Source of the DNA: Streptomyces tagetis
GTDB taxonomy: Bacteria; Actinomycetota; Actinomycetes; Streptomycetales; Streptomycetaceae
Direction: 5' to 3'
NCBI RefSeq assembly: GCF_018069565.1
Contig: NZ_JAGPNL010000001.1
Span: forward strand, 62,001-126,000
DNA length: 64,000 nucleotides
The notes under the pieces were generated by a model. It worked only from the letters and a program-made list of their open reading frames with translations, did not search any database and was not told the origin of the DNA. Made by a program: the position numbers and the translations under genes. Positions 39,386 to 50,698 of the stretch are shown here, in pieces (within the stretch, counting starts at the first letter, position 1; every line of letters begins with the position of its first letter).

Positions 39386-40066
39386 TCAGGTGCCGGACGC
39401 CCACTCGTAGAGGTGCTCCGGTCGGCCGGCCTCGCCGTACTTGAGGGTGAGCCGGGCCCGGCCGGTGCGCTCCAGGAGCTTGAGGTAGCGCTGGGCGGTC
39501 TGGCGGCTCACCCCGGTCCGGTCCGCGATCTCCTGCGCGGAGAGCGGCCCGCCCGCCTTCACCAGGCACTGCCGGACCAGTTCGGCGGTGGTGGGGGAGT
39601 GTCCCTTGGGCAGCCCCGGCTGCGAGGGCGCCGACAGCGCGCCGAAGATGCGGTCCACCTCGGCCTGCTCGGCCTTGCCGCCGCCCTCCATGGTCCGATG
39701 CAGCCCCGCGTAAGCCTCCAGCCGGGACCGCAGCCCCGTGAACGTGAACGGCTTGACCAGATACTGCAACGCCCCGTGCCGCATCGCGGCCTGGACCGTC
39801 GACACGTCCCGCGCCGCCGTCACCATGATCACGTCGGTCTGGTGGCCGCGCCGCCGCATCTCCCGGACCACCTCCAGCCCGGTCCGGTCGGGCAGGTAGT
39901 GGTCGAGCAGGACCAGGTCCACGCGGGGCAGCGTCTCCAGCGCGCGCAGGGCGTCCCCGGCGTTGTGCGCCTCCCCGGCGACGTGGAAGCCGGGCACCTT
40001 GCCGACGTAGGCGGTGTTGACCCGGGCGACCCGTGTGTCGTCGTCCACGACCAGGACCTCGATCAT
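39386..40066 (-). CDS. Response regulator, CitB/DcuR type
   Basis: 226 aa. Receiver domain with VDDD (7-10), phospho-acceptor Asp55 (LLDHYLPD) and Lys105 (YLVKPF). The C-terminal winged helix reads LSAQEIADRTGVSRQTAQRYLKLLERTGR. Its ATG overlaps the stop of the kinase gene (ATGA), so it is the second gene of a coupled pair. Probably activates the neighbouring symporter operon in response to an extracellular acid. Confidence 0.93.
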   Translation of the reverse strand: MIEVLVVDDDTRVARVNTAYVGKVPGFHVAGEAHNAGDALRALETLPRVDLVLLDHYLPDRTGLEVVREMRRRGHQTDVIMVTAARDVSTVQAAMRHGALQYLVKPFTFTGLRSRLEAYAGLHRTMEGGGKAEQAEVDRIFGALSAPSQPGLPKGHSPTTAELVRQCLVKAGGPLSAQEIADRTGVSRQTAQRYLKLLERTGRARLTLKYGEAGRPEHLYEWASGT

Positions 40067-41835
40067 CGGGACTCCTCCTCGGCGGCGGTACGGAACACGG
40101 CGGTGTCGGTGGTGGTGGGGCCGGTGCCTGCTGTACGGACCCTGGTGGCGGGCTCGGCCCCCGGCTCGGGACCGGGCTCCGGCTCGGGCCCTGCCTCCGG
40201 CTCCGGCCCCGGCTCCGACTCCGGCTCCGGCGGGGTGAGTGCCTCGGGCAGGACCACGACGAACTCCGCGCCCCCGCCCCGCGCCTCGACCGCGACGGCG
40301 CTGCCGCCCTGCCGTTCGGCGAGCCTGCGGACCAGGGACAGCCCGATCCCGCGCGGACGGTGCGCGGGCGGCTCCTTCGTGGACCAGCCCTCCGTGAAGA
40401 CCAGTTCCCGGCGCTCCGGAGGGATGCCGGGCCCGGTGTCGCGCACCCGCAGCGTCGCGGACCGCCCCTCGGCCCGCACCTCGACCTCCACGCGCGCGTG
40501 GGGGGTGCCCGCGACCGCTTCCAGCGCGTTGTCGACCAGGTTCCCGACGATCGTGGCCAGCCCACGGGGATCGACGAGGCGGTCCGGCAGCCGGGTCCGG
40601 TCCGACACCCACAGGGCCACACCGCGCTCGGCGGCGACGGTCGCCTTGCCGACCAGCAGCGCGGCGAGGAGCGGGTCCCGGATGCGCTCGGCGATCTGCT
40701 CCGCGGTGGCCCGGTGGTCGCCGACGACCTCGCCGACGAACTCCACGGCCTCCTCGTACATCTCCAGTTCGAGCAGGCCCAGCAGGGTGTGCATGCGGTT
40801 GGCGTGCTCGTGGTCCTGGGCGCGCAGGGCGTCGATCAGGCCGCGGGTGGAGTCCAGTTCCCGGCCGAGCTGTTCCAGTTCGGTGCGGTCGCGCAGGGTG
40901 GCGACGGCGCCGCCGTCGTCGGTGGGCATCCGGTTGGCGACCAGGACGCGCCGGCCGCGCACCGTCAGCAGGTCGGTGCCGGTCACGCGCCCGGCCAGGA
41001 CGTCGGCGGTGCGGCCGGCGCCGAGCGCCTCGTCGGGCCCGCGGCCGACCGCCTCGCCGCCGATGTCCAGCAGGCGCTGCGCCTCGTCGTTGAGGAGGCG
41101 GATACGGCCGCCGCGGTCCAGGGCGACGACGCCCTCCCGGATGCCGTGCAGCATGGCCTCCCGCTCGGCGAGGAGCGAGGCGATGTCGGAGAAGGCCAGG
41201 TCGCGGGTCTGCCGCTGGACCCGGCGCGAGACCAGCCAGGCGGCCAGCGCGCCGACGGCCAGGGCGCCGCCCGCGTACGCGAGCAGACCGGGGATGGCGT
41301 GGATCAGCCGCGCCCGCACGCTGTCGTAGGCGATGCCGACCGAGACGGCGCCCACGATGGTGCCGTCGCCGTCGCGCAACGGAACCTTGCCGCGGGCGGA
41401 GCGGCCCAGGGTGCCGCTGTCGATCTCCATGACCTCGTGCCCGGCCAGCGCGTCCCCGGGGTCGGTGGAGACCACCTCGCCGATCCGCCCGGGGTCGGTG
41501 TGCGACCAGCGCACCCCGCGCCGGTCCATCACGACGACGTACTCGGCCTGCGTGGCCTTGCGGATCAGCTCGGCCTCCCGCTGCACCGGCCCGTCCGGCG
41601 TCGGCGGGGTGCGCAGGTCCCGCACGATCTGCGGCTGCTGCGCGGTGGTCTGCGCGATGGCCAGGGCCCGGCGCATCGCCTGGTCGTCGAGCTGATCGCC
41701 GAGCGGCGCGAGGAAGAGGCCCGTGGCGAGCACCGTGACCCCCGCGGCCACCGCGAGCTGCATCAGCAGCACCTGCGAGAAGACCCGGCGGGGCAGGCCG
41801 AGTCGCAGGCGCCGGGTGGGGGGAGTGGCACTCAT
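40063..41835 (-). CDS. Sensor histidine kinase, CitA/DcuS type
   Basis: 590 aa. TM1 about 20-43, extracytoplasmic PAS-like domain 45-178 (EYVVVMDRRGVRWSHTDPGRIG), TM2 about 181-203, cytoplasmic PAS, then the phosphorylated His342 in LRAQDHEHANRMHTLLGLLE. The ATPase has GNLVDNALEAV and DTGPGIPPE. The C-terminal 75 residues are a Glu-Pro repeat (EPESEPGPEPE...) found in few relatives and probably disordered. The ligand is likely a small carboxylate, as in the family and as the symporter neighbour suggests. Confidence 0.92.
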   Translation of the reverse strand: MSATPPTRRLRLGLPRRVFSQVLLMQLAVAAGVTVLATGLFLAPLGDQLDDQAMRRALAIAQTTAQQPQIVRDLRTPPTPDGPVQREAELIRKATQAEYVVVMDRRGVRWSHTDPGRIGEVVSTDPGDALAGHEVMEIDSGTLGRSARGKVPLRDGDGTIVGAVSVGIAYDSVRARLIHAIPGLLAYAGGALAVGALAAWLVSRRVQRQTRDLAFSDIASLLAEREAMLHGIREGVVALDRGGRIRLLNDEAQRLLDIGGEAVGRGPDEALGAGRTADVLAGRVTGTDLLTVRGRRVLVANRMPTDDGGAVATLRDRTELEQLGRELDSTRGLIDALRAQDHEHANRMHTLLGLLELEMYEEAVEFVGEVVGDHRATAEQIAERIRDPLLAALLVGKATVAAERGVALWVSDRTRLPDRLVDPRGLATIVGNLVDNALEAVAGTPHARVEVEVRAEGRSATLRVRDTGPGIPPERRELVFTEGWSTKEPPAHRPRGIGLSLVRRLAERQGGSAVAVEARGGGAEFVVVLPEALTPPEPESEPGPEPEAGPEPEPGPEPGAEPATRVRTAGTGPTTTDTAVFRTAAEEESR

Positions 41836-42470
41836 AGCCCTGAACCGTACGTGGGTACGGGCGGCGGGGCGTAGAGGGGTGCGGGGTCCCTCCGGGAGGG
41901 CCGGCCGGAAGGGGGCGTGCGCCCAGCCGGGGCGGGGAGAGCGCCGAGGGCCTTCCCTCTGCCCGGCGGGGCGGGGGCTCGGGGCATCGCGCGGGGCGCC
42001 TGGTCGGCGAGGCGGCTTGCCCGGCGCCGGATCTGTCGGCCGGAGAGGTCGCCTCCCTGGCGGGAACGGGAAGCCATCCGGGGCGGGAACGGGAAGCCGT
42101 CCGGCGGGGGATCGTCTCGGCGGGAGAGACGGCCCGTCCGTTACGGACCGCGCCGGCCGGAGCGGCCCGCCTCCCCGGCGGGAGCGCGGCGGGCACCCGG
42201 CGGGAGCGCCGGGGTCACCGAAGCTCGGCTCCGCCCCGCCCCGGCGGACCCGGTCTCCGTACGACGCCCGCCGTCCCGGTGAGCCGGTCTCCGTGCGACG
42301 CCTGCCGTCCCGCCGTCCCGGCCTCTGTACGACGCCCGCCGTCCCGCCGTCCCGGCCTCTGTACGACGCCCGCCGTCCCGGCGAGCCCGGCCCCAGCACG
42401 ACGCCCGCCGTCCCGGCGAGCCCGGGGCCCCCGCAAGGCGACCGCCGTCAGCGCTCAGGTCGGCGCCCGG
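41836..42470. other. Intergenic region with repeats
   Basis: 635 bp with no gene. It holds a 22-24 bp direct repeat of GGCGGGAACGGGAAGCC type (about 42059-42105) and the 34-bp minisatellite at 42251-42421. Confidence 0.6.
42251..42421. repeat. 34-bp tandem minisatellite, five copies
   Basis: Units begin at 42251, 42285, 42319, 42353 and 42387 (the last 35 bp). The shared core is ACGACGCCCGCCGTCCC. Copies 1, 4 and 5 end in GGTGAGC/GGCGAGC, copies 2 and 3 in GCCGTCC, showing unit-by-unit homogenisation. Non-coding, between the Suc_Fer gene and the kinase gene. Copy number should vary between strains. Confidence 0.93.
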
Positions 42471-43442
42471 TCAGCCCGCCAGGGCTGCCGTCACCAGCAG
42501 TTCGCGTACCGCCGTGACCTCCATGCGGGCGGGCGTGCCCAGTACCGACGCCCCGCAGCTCTCCGGGCGCGGGGGCTGTGCGGCGCCCTGGGCGACGTGG
42601 ACCCGCCAGTGCCGGCCGTCCACGTGGGCCACCGTGACCTCCCAGCCCGGCGCCGCCCCGCCCCCGTGGGCCCCGTCCCGTACCACGTCGGTGCGGACGA
42701 CGATCAGTGCCTCGGCGGCGTCCACCCCGGCCGTGGAGCGCACCGCCAGCTCGGCGGCCTGGCCGGGCCGGTCCCACGCGGAGTTGCCGCGGCATCCGTC
42801 GACCTCGATCCGGGCCTCCCGCACCCCGTGCAGGATCTCCCGGACGTCGGCGGCCGTGATCCGGCCGTAGGCGTATCCGTACGGCAGGACGAGCATCGTC
42901 GGCGAGAAGCGGTGGCCGCCCAGGTGGGTGACCTCCCAGACCCCCTCGACGCCGGAGGCCGCCAGCTCCGCCGCCAGCGGACGGCCGAGCAGCGCGCAGC
43001 ACCGGTCGCGTTTGCCGTTGGTGCAGACGAGCGCCAGCGGCGCACCGGTGTGGGGCCCTCCGCCCAGCACCGCGTCGAAGGTGCGGCGGTCGCCGCGGCC
43101 CAGGGCGGCGAAGTCCAGCCCGAGCAGCAGCCGCGGGTCGGTCACCGTGGCGCTGCGCAGCCACACGCCGCCGGGCGTGGTGTGCGCGGCGTACACACGG
43201 CGCTCGGCGCCGGTGCCGCGGTCGGCGTGGCGGCCGGGGCGGCGGATGAGCGCGACGCGCACGCCCGTCCCCTTGGCGGCGTTCTCCAGCGCGCGGCCCA
43301 CCACCGGGTCCAGGTGGCTGGAAGTGAGCGCCTTGGCGCCCCACGGGCCGGGCTGTTCGAGCAGAAGCCAGGTCCTCGCGGCGGGCGCGGTGCCCGAAAG
43401 GGGCTCGTCGAGGTCCTGGGAGACGGTTGAGCACGTACTCAC
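42471..43442 (-). CDS. Sucrase/ferredoxin-like protein, iron-regulated
   Basis: 323 aa from GTG at 43442. The Suc_Fer-like thioredoxin-fold domain has VCTNGKRDRCCALLG, WEVTHLGGHRFSPTMLVLP and a further Cys in VDGCRGNSAWD, the likely [2Fe-2S] or redox Cys set. The -10 box TAGGCT is inside the iron box and only 7 nt from the GTG, so the message is likely leaderless and shut by iron. A role in iron release from siderophores or in redox supply under iron starvation is inferred from regulation. No other iron gene is adjacent. Confidence 0.85.
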   Translation of the reverse strand: MSTCSTVSQDLDEPLSGTAPAARTWLLLEQPGPWGAKALTSSHLDPVVGRALENAAKGTGVRVALIRRPGRHADRGTGAERRVYAAHTTPGGVWLRSATVTDPRLLLGLDFAALGRGDRRTFDAVLGGGPHTGAPLALVCTNGKRDRCCALLGRPLAAELAASGVEGVWEVTHLGGHRFSPTMLVLPYGYAYGRITAADVREILHGVREARIEVDGCRGNSAWDRPGQAAELAVRSTAGVDAAEALIVVRTDVVRDGAHGGGAAPGWEVTVAHVDGRHWRVHVAQGAAQPPRPESCGASVLGTPARMEVTAVRELLVTAALAG

Positions 43443-43461
43443 GCAGGTGAGCCTAACCTGA
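43443..43461 (-). promoter_or_regulatory. Iron box overlapping the promoter of the Suc_Fer gene
   Basis: Minus strand TCAGGTTAGGCTCACCTGC, 15-16 of 19 to the IdeR/DmdR consensus. The -10 TAGGCT (43455-43450) lies inside it. Confidence 0.8.
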
Positions 43462-43589
43462 GTTGAGGCGAGGTGACTTCCAGCCGCGCCTGGGCGTTAC
43501 TCCGACCGGGTGGTCGTACGCGCGCCCCTCTGAGGCCGTACGCCCTCGTCAGAGGCCCTGTCGGGGGCTCCGGGAGGCCGGGCGGCTCG

Positions 43590-43627
43590 TATGCTGAACA
43601 GGCGGTTCCGCGAGGGGCGCGGAACCG
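43590..43627 (+). promoter_or_regulatory. Promoter and 5' hairpin of the G3E GTPase gene
   Basis: TATGCT (43590-43595) predicts a start of transcription near 43602. A perfect 10-bp stem CGGTTCCGCG/CGCGGAACCG with a 5-nt loop (43603-43627) then forms the very 5' end of the message, likely stabilising it. The ribosome site GAGAGAGG precedes GTG 43657. Confidence 0.5.
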
Positions 43628-43656
43628 GAACGCACGGGTGAGAGAGAGGTCGCACG

Positions 43657-44837
43657 GTGGGGCAGCGCCCGACTCCGCAGCAGATCCCGGTGGTCGTCCT
43701 CGCCGGATTCCTCGGCTCCGGCAAGACCACCCTGCTCAACCACCTCCTCCATCGCAGCGGGGGCAGCCGGATCGGCGCCATCGTCAACGACTTCGGTTCC
43801 ATCGAGATCGACGCGATGGCCGTCGCGGGCGCGCTCGGCGACTCCACCGTCTCGCTCGGCAACGGCTGCCTGTGCTGCGCCGTCGACGCGAGCGAACTGG
43901 ACGTCTACCTGGAGCGGCTGGCCCGCCCCGACACCGGCGTCGACGTGATCGTCATCGAGGCGAGCGGCCTCGCCGAACCGCAGGAACTGGTGCGCATGCT
44001 GCTCGCCAGCGACCAGCCCCGGGTCGTCTACGGCGGGCTCGTCGAGGTCGTCGACGCCGCGGAGTTCGACGGCACCCGCGCCCGCCACCCCGAGATCGAC
44101 CGGCACCTCGCGCTGGCCGACCTCGTCGTGGTCAACAAGACCGACCGGGCCCCGGACGCCGAACGCGTCCTCGACCTGGTCCGCTCCCTCGCCGACGGCG
44201 CCGCCGTGGTGCCGGCCGTCTACGGCCGGATCGACCCGGAGTTCCTCTTCGACTGCAAGCCGAGCGAGGAGCGCGTCGGCCAGCTCTCCTTCGACGACCT
44301 GCACGAACCCGGCGCGGACGGCGACCACGCCGACCACGTGCACGCGGCCTACGACACCCTGTCCTTCGTCTCCGGCCCGCCCCTCGACCCGCGCCGGCTG
44401 ATGCGGTTCCTGGACGGCCGGCCCGACGGCCTGTACCGGATCAAGGGGTACGTCGACTTCGGCCCGCACGATCCCCGCAACCGGTACGCCGTGCACGCCG
44501 TCGGGCGCTTCCTGCGCTTCCGCCCCGAGCCCTGGCCGCCGGGCGAGCCCCGCCGCAGCCAACTGGTCCTCATCGGCACCGGCATCGACGGCCCGGCCCT
44601 CGCCGGGGAACTCGACGCGTGCCGCAGCGAGGCCCCCGAGCCGGACGAGCACGCCATGTGGGGGGTGCTGCGCTACGTCCCGGACCCGGAGGACGAGGAG
44701 CCGGCGCCGCCCACGGGCCGCCCGGAGACCTACGGGACCGACGGCATCGACGGCACCGACGGGACCTACGACACGGTCGTACCCTCCGGGCCGCCCGGGG
44801 ACCCAGGGGACCCCGAGGACCCGGAGGACTACGGCTT

Positions 44838-44841
<4 letters not shown>
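43657..44841 (+). CDS. G3E-family GTPase (CobW/YjiA-like metallochaperone)
   Basis: 394 aa. Walker A GFLGSGKTT (17-25), the metal-binding GNGCLCCAVD (Cys71, Cys73, Cys74), IEASGLAEP, and VNKTD for guanine recognition. The CobW C-terminal domain is present (GLYRIKGYVDFG ... YAVHAVGRFLRF). The final 60 residues are Gly/Asp/Thr/Pro repeats. COG0523 proteins deliver Zn, Co or Fe to enzymes using GTP; metal unknown here. No Zur box was seen. Its stop overlaps the parC stop. Confidence 0.92.
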
Positions 44842-47297
<2,456 letters not shown>

Positions 47298-47582
47298 CGC
47301 TGCCGGCTCCTTGCTGAAGCGTGGACGGGGATCTGACGCGGACCATTGTGGACCGGGGCACCGACAGGGACCGACGGGGTCGCGTCACCGTCGGCCCGCC
47401 CGGCGCCGATCCGCAGCGTACGCCCTCGGCACCGGCACGCTCGCCACGGTCATCTCGCTGAGGGCGTACGAGGTGCGGGAACTTCACCGGCCGCCCGCGC
47501 GCTTGCATACAGTGGCGGGAACGGCGGGAATGCCGCAGTTCCGCGCGGTTCCGCAGAGTTTTTCGCGAGCGAAGGGACGTAC

Positions 47583-48944
47583 ATGCCCATGGGTCACACG
47601 GCCACAGCCCAGGCAGGCTCCGGGGGCCTGACAGCGACCGAGCACCGCCTGGCCAACGGCCTGCGCGTGGTGCTCTCCGAGGACCACCTGACCCCGGTCG
47701 CCGCGGTGTGCCTCTGGTACGACGTCGGTTCGCGCCACGAGGTCAAGGGACGCACCGGTCTGGCTCACCTCTTCGAGCACCTGATGTTCCAGGGCTCCGG
47801 ACAGGTCAAGGGCAACGGGCACTTCGAACTGGTGCAGGGGGCCGGCGGCTCGCTCAACGGCACCACCAGCTTCGAGCGCACCAACTACTTCGAGACCATG
47901 CCCGCCCACGAGCTGGAGCTGGCGCTCTGGCTGGAGGCGGACCGCATGGGCTCCCTCCTCGCCGCCCTGGACGAGGAGTCGATGGAGAACCAGCGCGACG
48001 TCGTCAAGAACGAGCGCCGCCAGCGCTACGACAACGTGCCCTACGGCACCGCCTTCGAGCGCCTGACCGCCCTCTCCTACCCGGAGGGCCACCCCTACCA
48101 CCACACGCCGATCGGCTCGATGGCCGACCTGGACGCGGCGACGCTGGAGGACGCGCGGGAGTTCTTCCGCACCTACTACGCGCCGAACAACGCGGTGCTC
48201 TCGGTCGTCGGCGACATCGACCCCGAGCAGACCCTCGCCTGGGTCGAGAAGTACTTCGGCTCCATCCCCGCCCACGACGGCAAGCCCGCCCCCCGGGACG
48301 GCACGCTGCCCGAGGTGATCGGCGAGCAACTGCGCGAGGTCGTCGAGGAGGAGGTCCCGGCCCGCGCCCTGATGGCCGCCTACCGGCTGCCGCACGACGG
48401 CACGCGCGCGTGCGACGCGGCCGACCTGGCCCTCACCGTCCTGGGCGGCGGCGAGTCCTCCCGCCTCTACAACCGCCTGGTGCGCCGCGACCGCACGGCC
48501 GTCGCCGCCGGTTTCGGCCTGCTGCGGCTGGCCGGGGCGCCCTCGCTGGGCTGGCTGGACGTGAAGACGTCCGGGGACGTCGAGGTCCCGGTGATCGAGG
48601 CCGCCGTCGACGAGGAACTGGCCCGCTTCGCCGAGGAGGGCCCCACCGACGAGGAGATGGAGCGCGCCCAGGCCCAGTTGGAGCGCGAGTGGCTGGACCG
48701 GCTCGGCACGGTCGCCGGCCGCGCCGACGAACTGTGCCGGTACGCCGTCCTGTTCGGCGACCCGCAGCTCGCCCTGACCGCCGTCGGGCGGGTGCTCGAC
48801 GTGACGGCCGAGGAGGTGCGCGAGGTCGCCGCGGCCCGGCTGCGCCCCGACAACCGCGCGGTCCTCGTCTACGAGCCCACCGCCGCCGACAGCGACGCCG
48901 CCGAGACCGGCGCCACCGACGAGAACGAGGAGGCGGCCCAGTGA
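47583..48944 (+). CDS. M16 zinc peptidase, catalytic subunit
   Basis: 453 aa from ATG at 47583 (another ATG two codons on). The inverted zinc motif HLFEH (His62, Glu65, His66) and the distal Glu in ENQRDVVKNERRQ are present, so it is the active half. Topology and length fit the PqqL/YmxG-type processing peptidase. TACAGT at 47508-47513 is a probable -10. Its stop overlaps the GTG of the next M16 gene. The last 25 residues are acidic and disordered. Confidence 0.92.
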   Translation: MPMGHTATAQAGSGGLTATEHRLANGLRVVLSEDHLTPVAAVCLWYDVGSRHEVKGRTGLAHLFEHLMFQGSGQVKGNGHFELVQGAGGSLNGTTSFERTNYFETMPAHELELALWLEADRMGSLLAALDEESMENQRDVVKNERRQRYDNVPYGTAFERLTALSYPEGHPYHHTPIGSMADLDAATLEDAREFFRTYYAPNNAVLSVVGDIDPEQTLAWVEKYFGSIPAHDGKPAPRDGTLPEVIGEQLREVVEEEVPARALMAAYRLPHDGTRACDAADLALTVLGGGESSRLYNRLVRRDRTAVAAGFGLLRLAGAPSLGWLDVKTSGDVEVPVIEAAVDEELARFAEEGPTDEEMERAQAQLEREWLDRLGTVAGRADELCRYAVLFGDPQLALTAVGRVLDVTAEEVREVAAARLRPDNRAVLVYEPTAADSDAAETGATDENEEAAQ

Positions 48945-50329
48945 CCGAGCTGGCCACCATGGAATTCCACCCCCGCCCGCAGGCCGGCGACGCCCGCCCC
49001 TGGGCCTTCCCGGCCCCCGAGCGGGGCAGCCTGGGCAACGGTCTGACGGTGCTGCGCTGCCACCGCCCCGGCCAGCAGGTCGTCGCCGTGGAGGTGCTGC
49101 TCGACGCGCCGCTGGAGGCCGAGCCGGCCGGACTCGACGGCGTCGCCACCGTCATGGCGCGGGCCTTCTCCGAGGGCACCGACAAGCACACCGCCGAGGA
49201 GTTCGCCGCCGAGCTGGAGCGCTGCGGCGCCACCCTCGACGCGTACGCCGACCACCCCGGCGTCCGGCTGAGCCTGGAGGTGCCGGTCTCCCGGCTCGCC
49301 AAGGCCCTCGGCCTGGTCGCCGACGCCCTGCGGGCGCCCGCCTTCGCCGACGGCGAGGTCGAGCGGCTGGTGCGCAACCGGCTCGACGAGATCCCGCACG
49401 AGCTGGCCAACCCCGCGCGCCGCGCCGCCAAGGAGCTGTCCAAGGAGCTGTTCCCGGCCGCCTCGCGCATGTCCCGGCCGCGCCAGGGCACCGAGGAGAC
49501 GGTCGCCGCCGTCGACTCGGCCGCCGTCCGCGCCTTCTACGAGCGCCACGTCCGCCCCGCCACCGCCACCGCCGTGGTCGTCGGCGACCTCACCGGCCTC
49601 GACCTGGACGCCCTGCTCGCCGACACCCTGGGCGCCTGGACCGGCTCCACGGCCGAGCCGCGCCCGGTGCCGCCGGTGACCGCCGACGACACCGGCCGCG
49701 TCGTCATCGTGGACCGCCCCGGCGCCGTCCAGACCCAGGTGCTGATCGGCCGCACCGGCGCCGACCGGCACGACCGCGTCTGGCCCGCGCAGGTGCTCGG
49801 CACCTACTGCCTCGGCGGCACCCTCACCTCCCGGCTGGACCGCGTCCTGCGCGAGGAGAAGGGCTACACCTACGGCGTGCGCGCCTTCGGCCAGGTGCTG
49901 CGCTCCGCGCCCGACGGCACCGGCGCCTCGATGCTCGCCATCAGCGGCTCCGTCGACACGCCCAACACCGGCCCCGCCCTGTCGGACCTGTGGACGGTGC
50001 TGCGCACGCTCGCCGCGGACGGGCTGACCGACGCCGAGCGCGACGTGGCCGTGCAGAACCTGGTGGGGGTGGCGCCGCTCAAGTACGAGACGGCGGCGGC
50101 CGTCGCCGGCACCCTGGCCGACCAGGTCGAGCAGCACCTGCCCGACGACTACCAGGCCGCCCTGTACCGGCAGCTCGCCGCGACGGGCACCGTGGAGGCC
50201 ACGGCGGCGGTCGTCAACGCCTTCCCGGTGGACCGCCTGGTGACCGTCCTGGTCGGCGACGCCGCCCGGATCAAGGCGCCCGTGGAGGCCCTGGGCATCG
50301 GCGAGGTGACGGTCGTACCGGCCGAGTGA
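48941..50329 (+). CDS. M16-family peptidase, non-catalytic subunit
   Basis: 462 aa from GTG at 48941, overlapping the previous stop (GTGA). Same fold as its neighbour, but the zinc helix reads GLDGVATVMARAF with no HxxEH, while the substrate-binding SRLDRVLREEKGYTYGV is kept. In two-gene M16 systems one chain is catalytic and the other only shapes the chamber; this is the latter. Together they likely form a heterodimer degrading peptides in the cytoplasm. Confidence 0.9.
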   Translation: MTELATMEFHPRPQAGDARPWAFPAPERGSLGNGLTVLRCHRPGQQVVAVEVLLDAPLEAEPAGLDGVATVMARAFSEGTDKHTAEEFAAELERCGATLDAYADHPGVRLSLEVPVSRLAKALGLVADALRAPAFADGEVERLVRNRLDEIPHELANPARRAAKELSKELFPAASRMSRPRQGTEETVAAVDSAAVRAFYERHVRPATATAVVVGDLTGLDLDALLADTLGAWTGSTAEPRPVPPVTADDTGRVVIVDRPGAVQTQVLIGRTGADRHDRVWPAQVLGTYCLGGTLTSRLDRVLREEKGYTYGVRAFGQVLRSAPDGTGASMLAISGSVDTPNTGPALSDLWTVLRTLAADGLTDAERDVAVQNLVGVAPLKYETAAAVAGTLADQVEQHLPDDYQAALYRQLAATGTVEATAAVVNAFPVDRLVTVLVGDAARIKAPVEALGIGEVTVVPAE

Positions 50330-50347
50330 CCGGCTCCGCGCGTGCGC

Positions 50348-50382
50348 GGCGGCCCCGGTGGCAGGGCGTCACCGGGGCCGCC
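50348..50382 (+). terminator. Terminator after the M16 pair
   Basis: 13-bp perfect stem GGCGGCCCCGGTG / CACCGGGGCCGCC with a 9-nt loop, 18 bp after the stop codon. Confidence 0.85.
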
Positions 50383-50450
50383 CCGTGTCCGAATTGCGGG
50401 GGAGGCTGCCCGTCTGCCCTGTGGCGTACGCTACAAAACCCTTGGTGCGT

Positions 50451-50480
50451 TTGAGGATTGACGCCGGCCCCGTTTAGCGT
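50451..50480 (+). promoter_or_regulatory. Promoter of the M23 peptidase gene
   Basis: TTGAGG (50451-50456), 18-nt spacer, TAGCGT (50475-50480), placing the transcript start just before the riboswitch. Confidence 0.6.
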
Positions 50481-50522
50481 CGTCCGGGCTGTTCGTCAGG
50501 CAGTGCGCCGCGCCCGCGGCAC

Positions 50523-50692
50523 CGGACAGCCATCGCCGAGTCCCCGTACGGCGCGAGCCAGGGGAGCCGGGGACCCGTGCAGTCCCTGGGGTGAATCGGA
50601 CGCCCGCGCTCACGCGAGGGGGCCCGTAGGAGACCTTCCTGCTCCGAACCCGTCAGCTAACCCGGTAGGCGAGAGGGAAGGAAAGGACCAGC
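50523..50692 (+). ncRNA. c-di-AMP (ydaO-yuaA) riboswitch
   Basis: The leader contains the conserved blocks of the ydaO class in order: CGCCGAGTCC, GAGCCAGGGGAGCCGGGGAC, GGGGTGAATCGG, GTAGGAGACCTTC, then CCGAACCCGTCAGCTAACCC and GGTAGGCGAGAGGGAAGGAA. In Streptomyces this class precedes cell-wall hydrolase genes; c-di-AMP binding is expected to turn expression off. The ribosome site of the M23 gene lies at its 3' edge. Confidence 0.93.
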
Positions 50693-50698
50693 CTCTAC

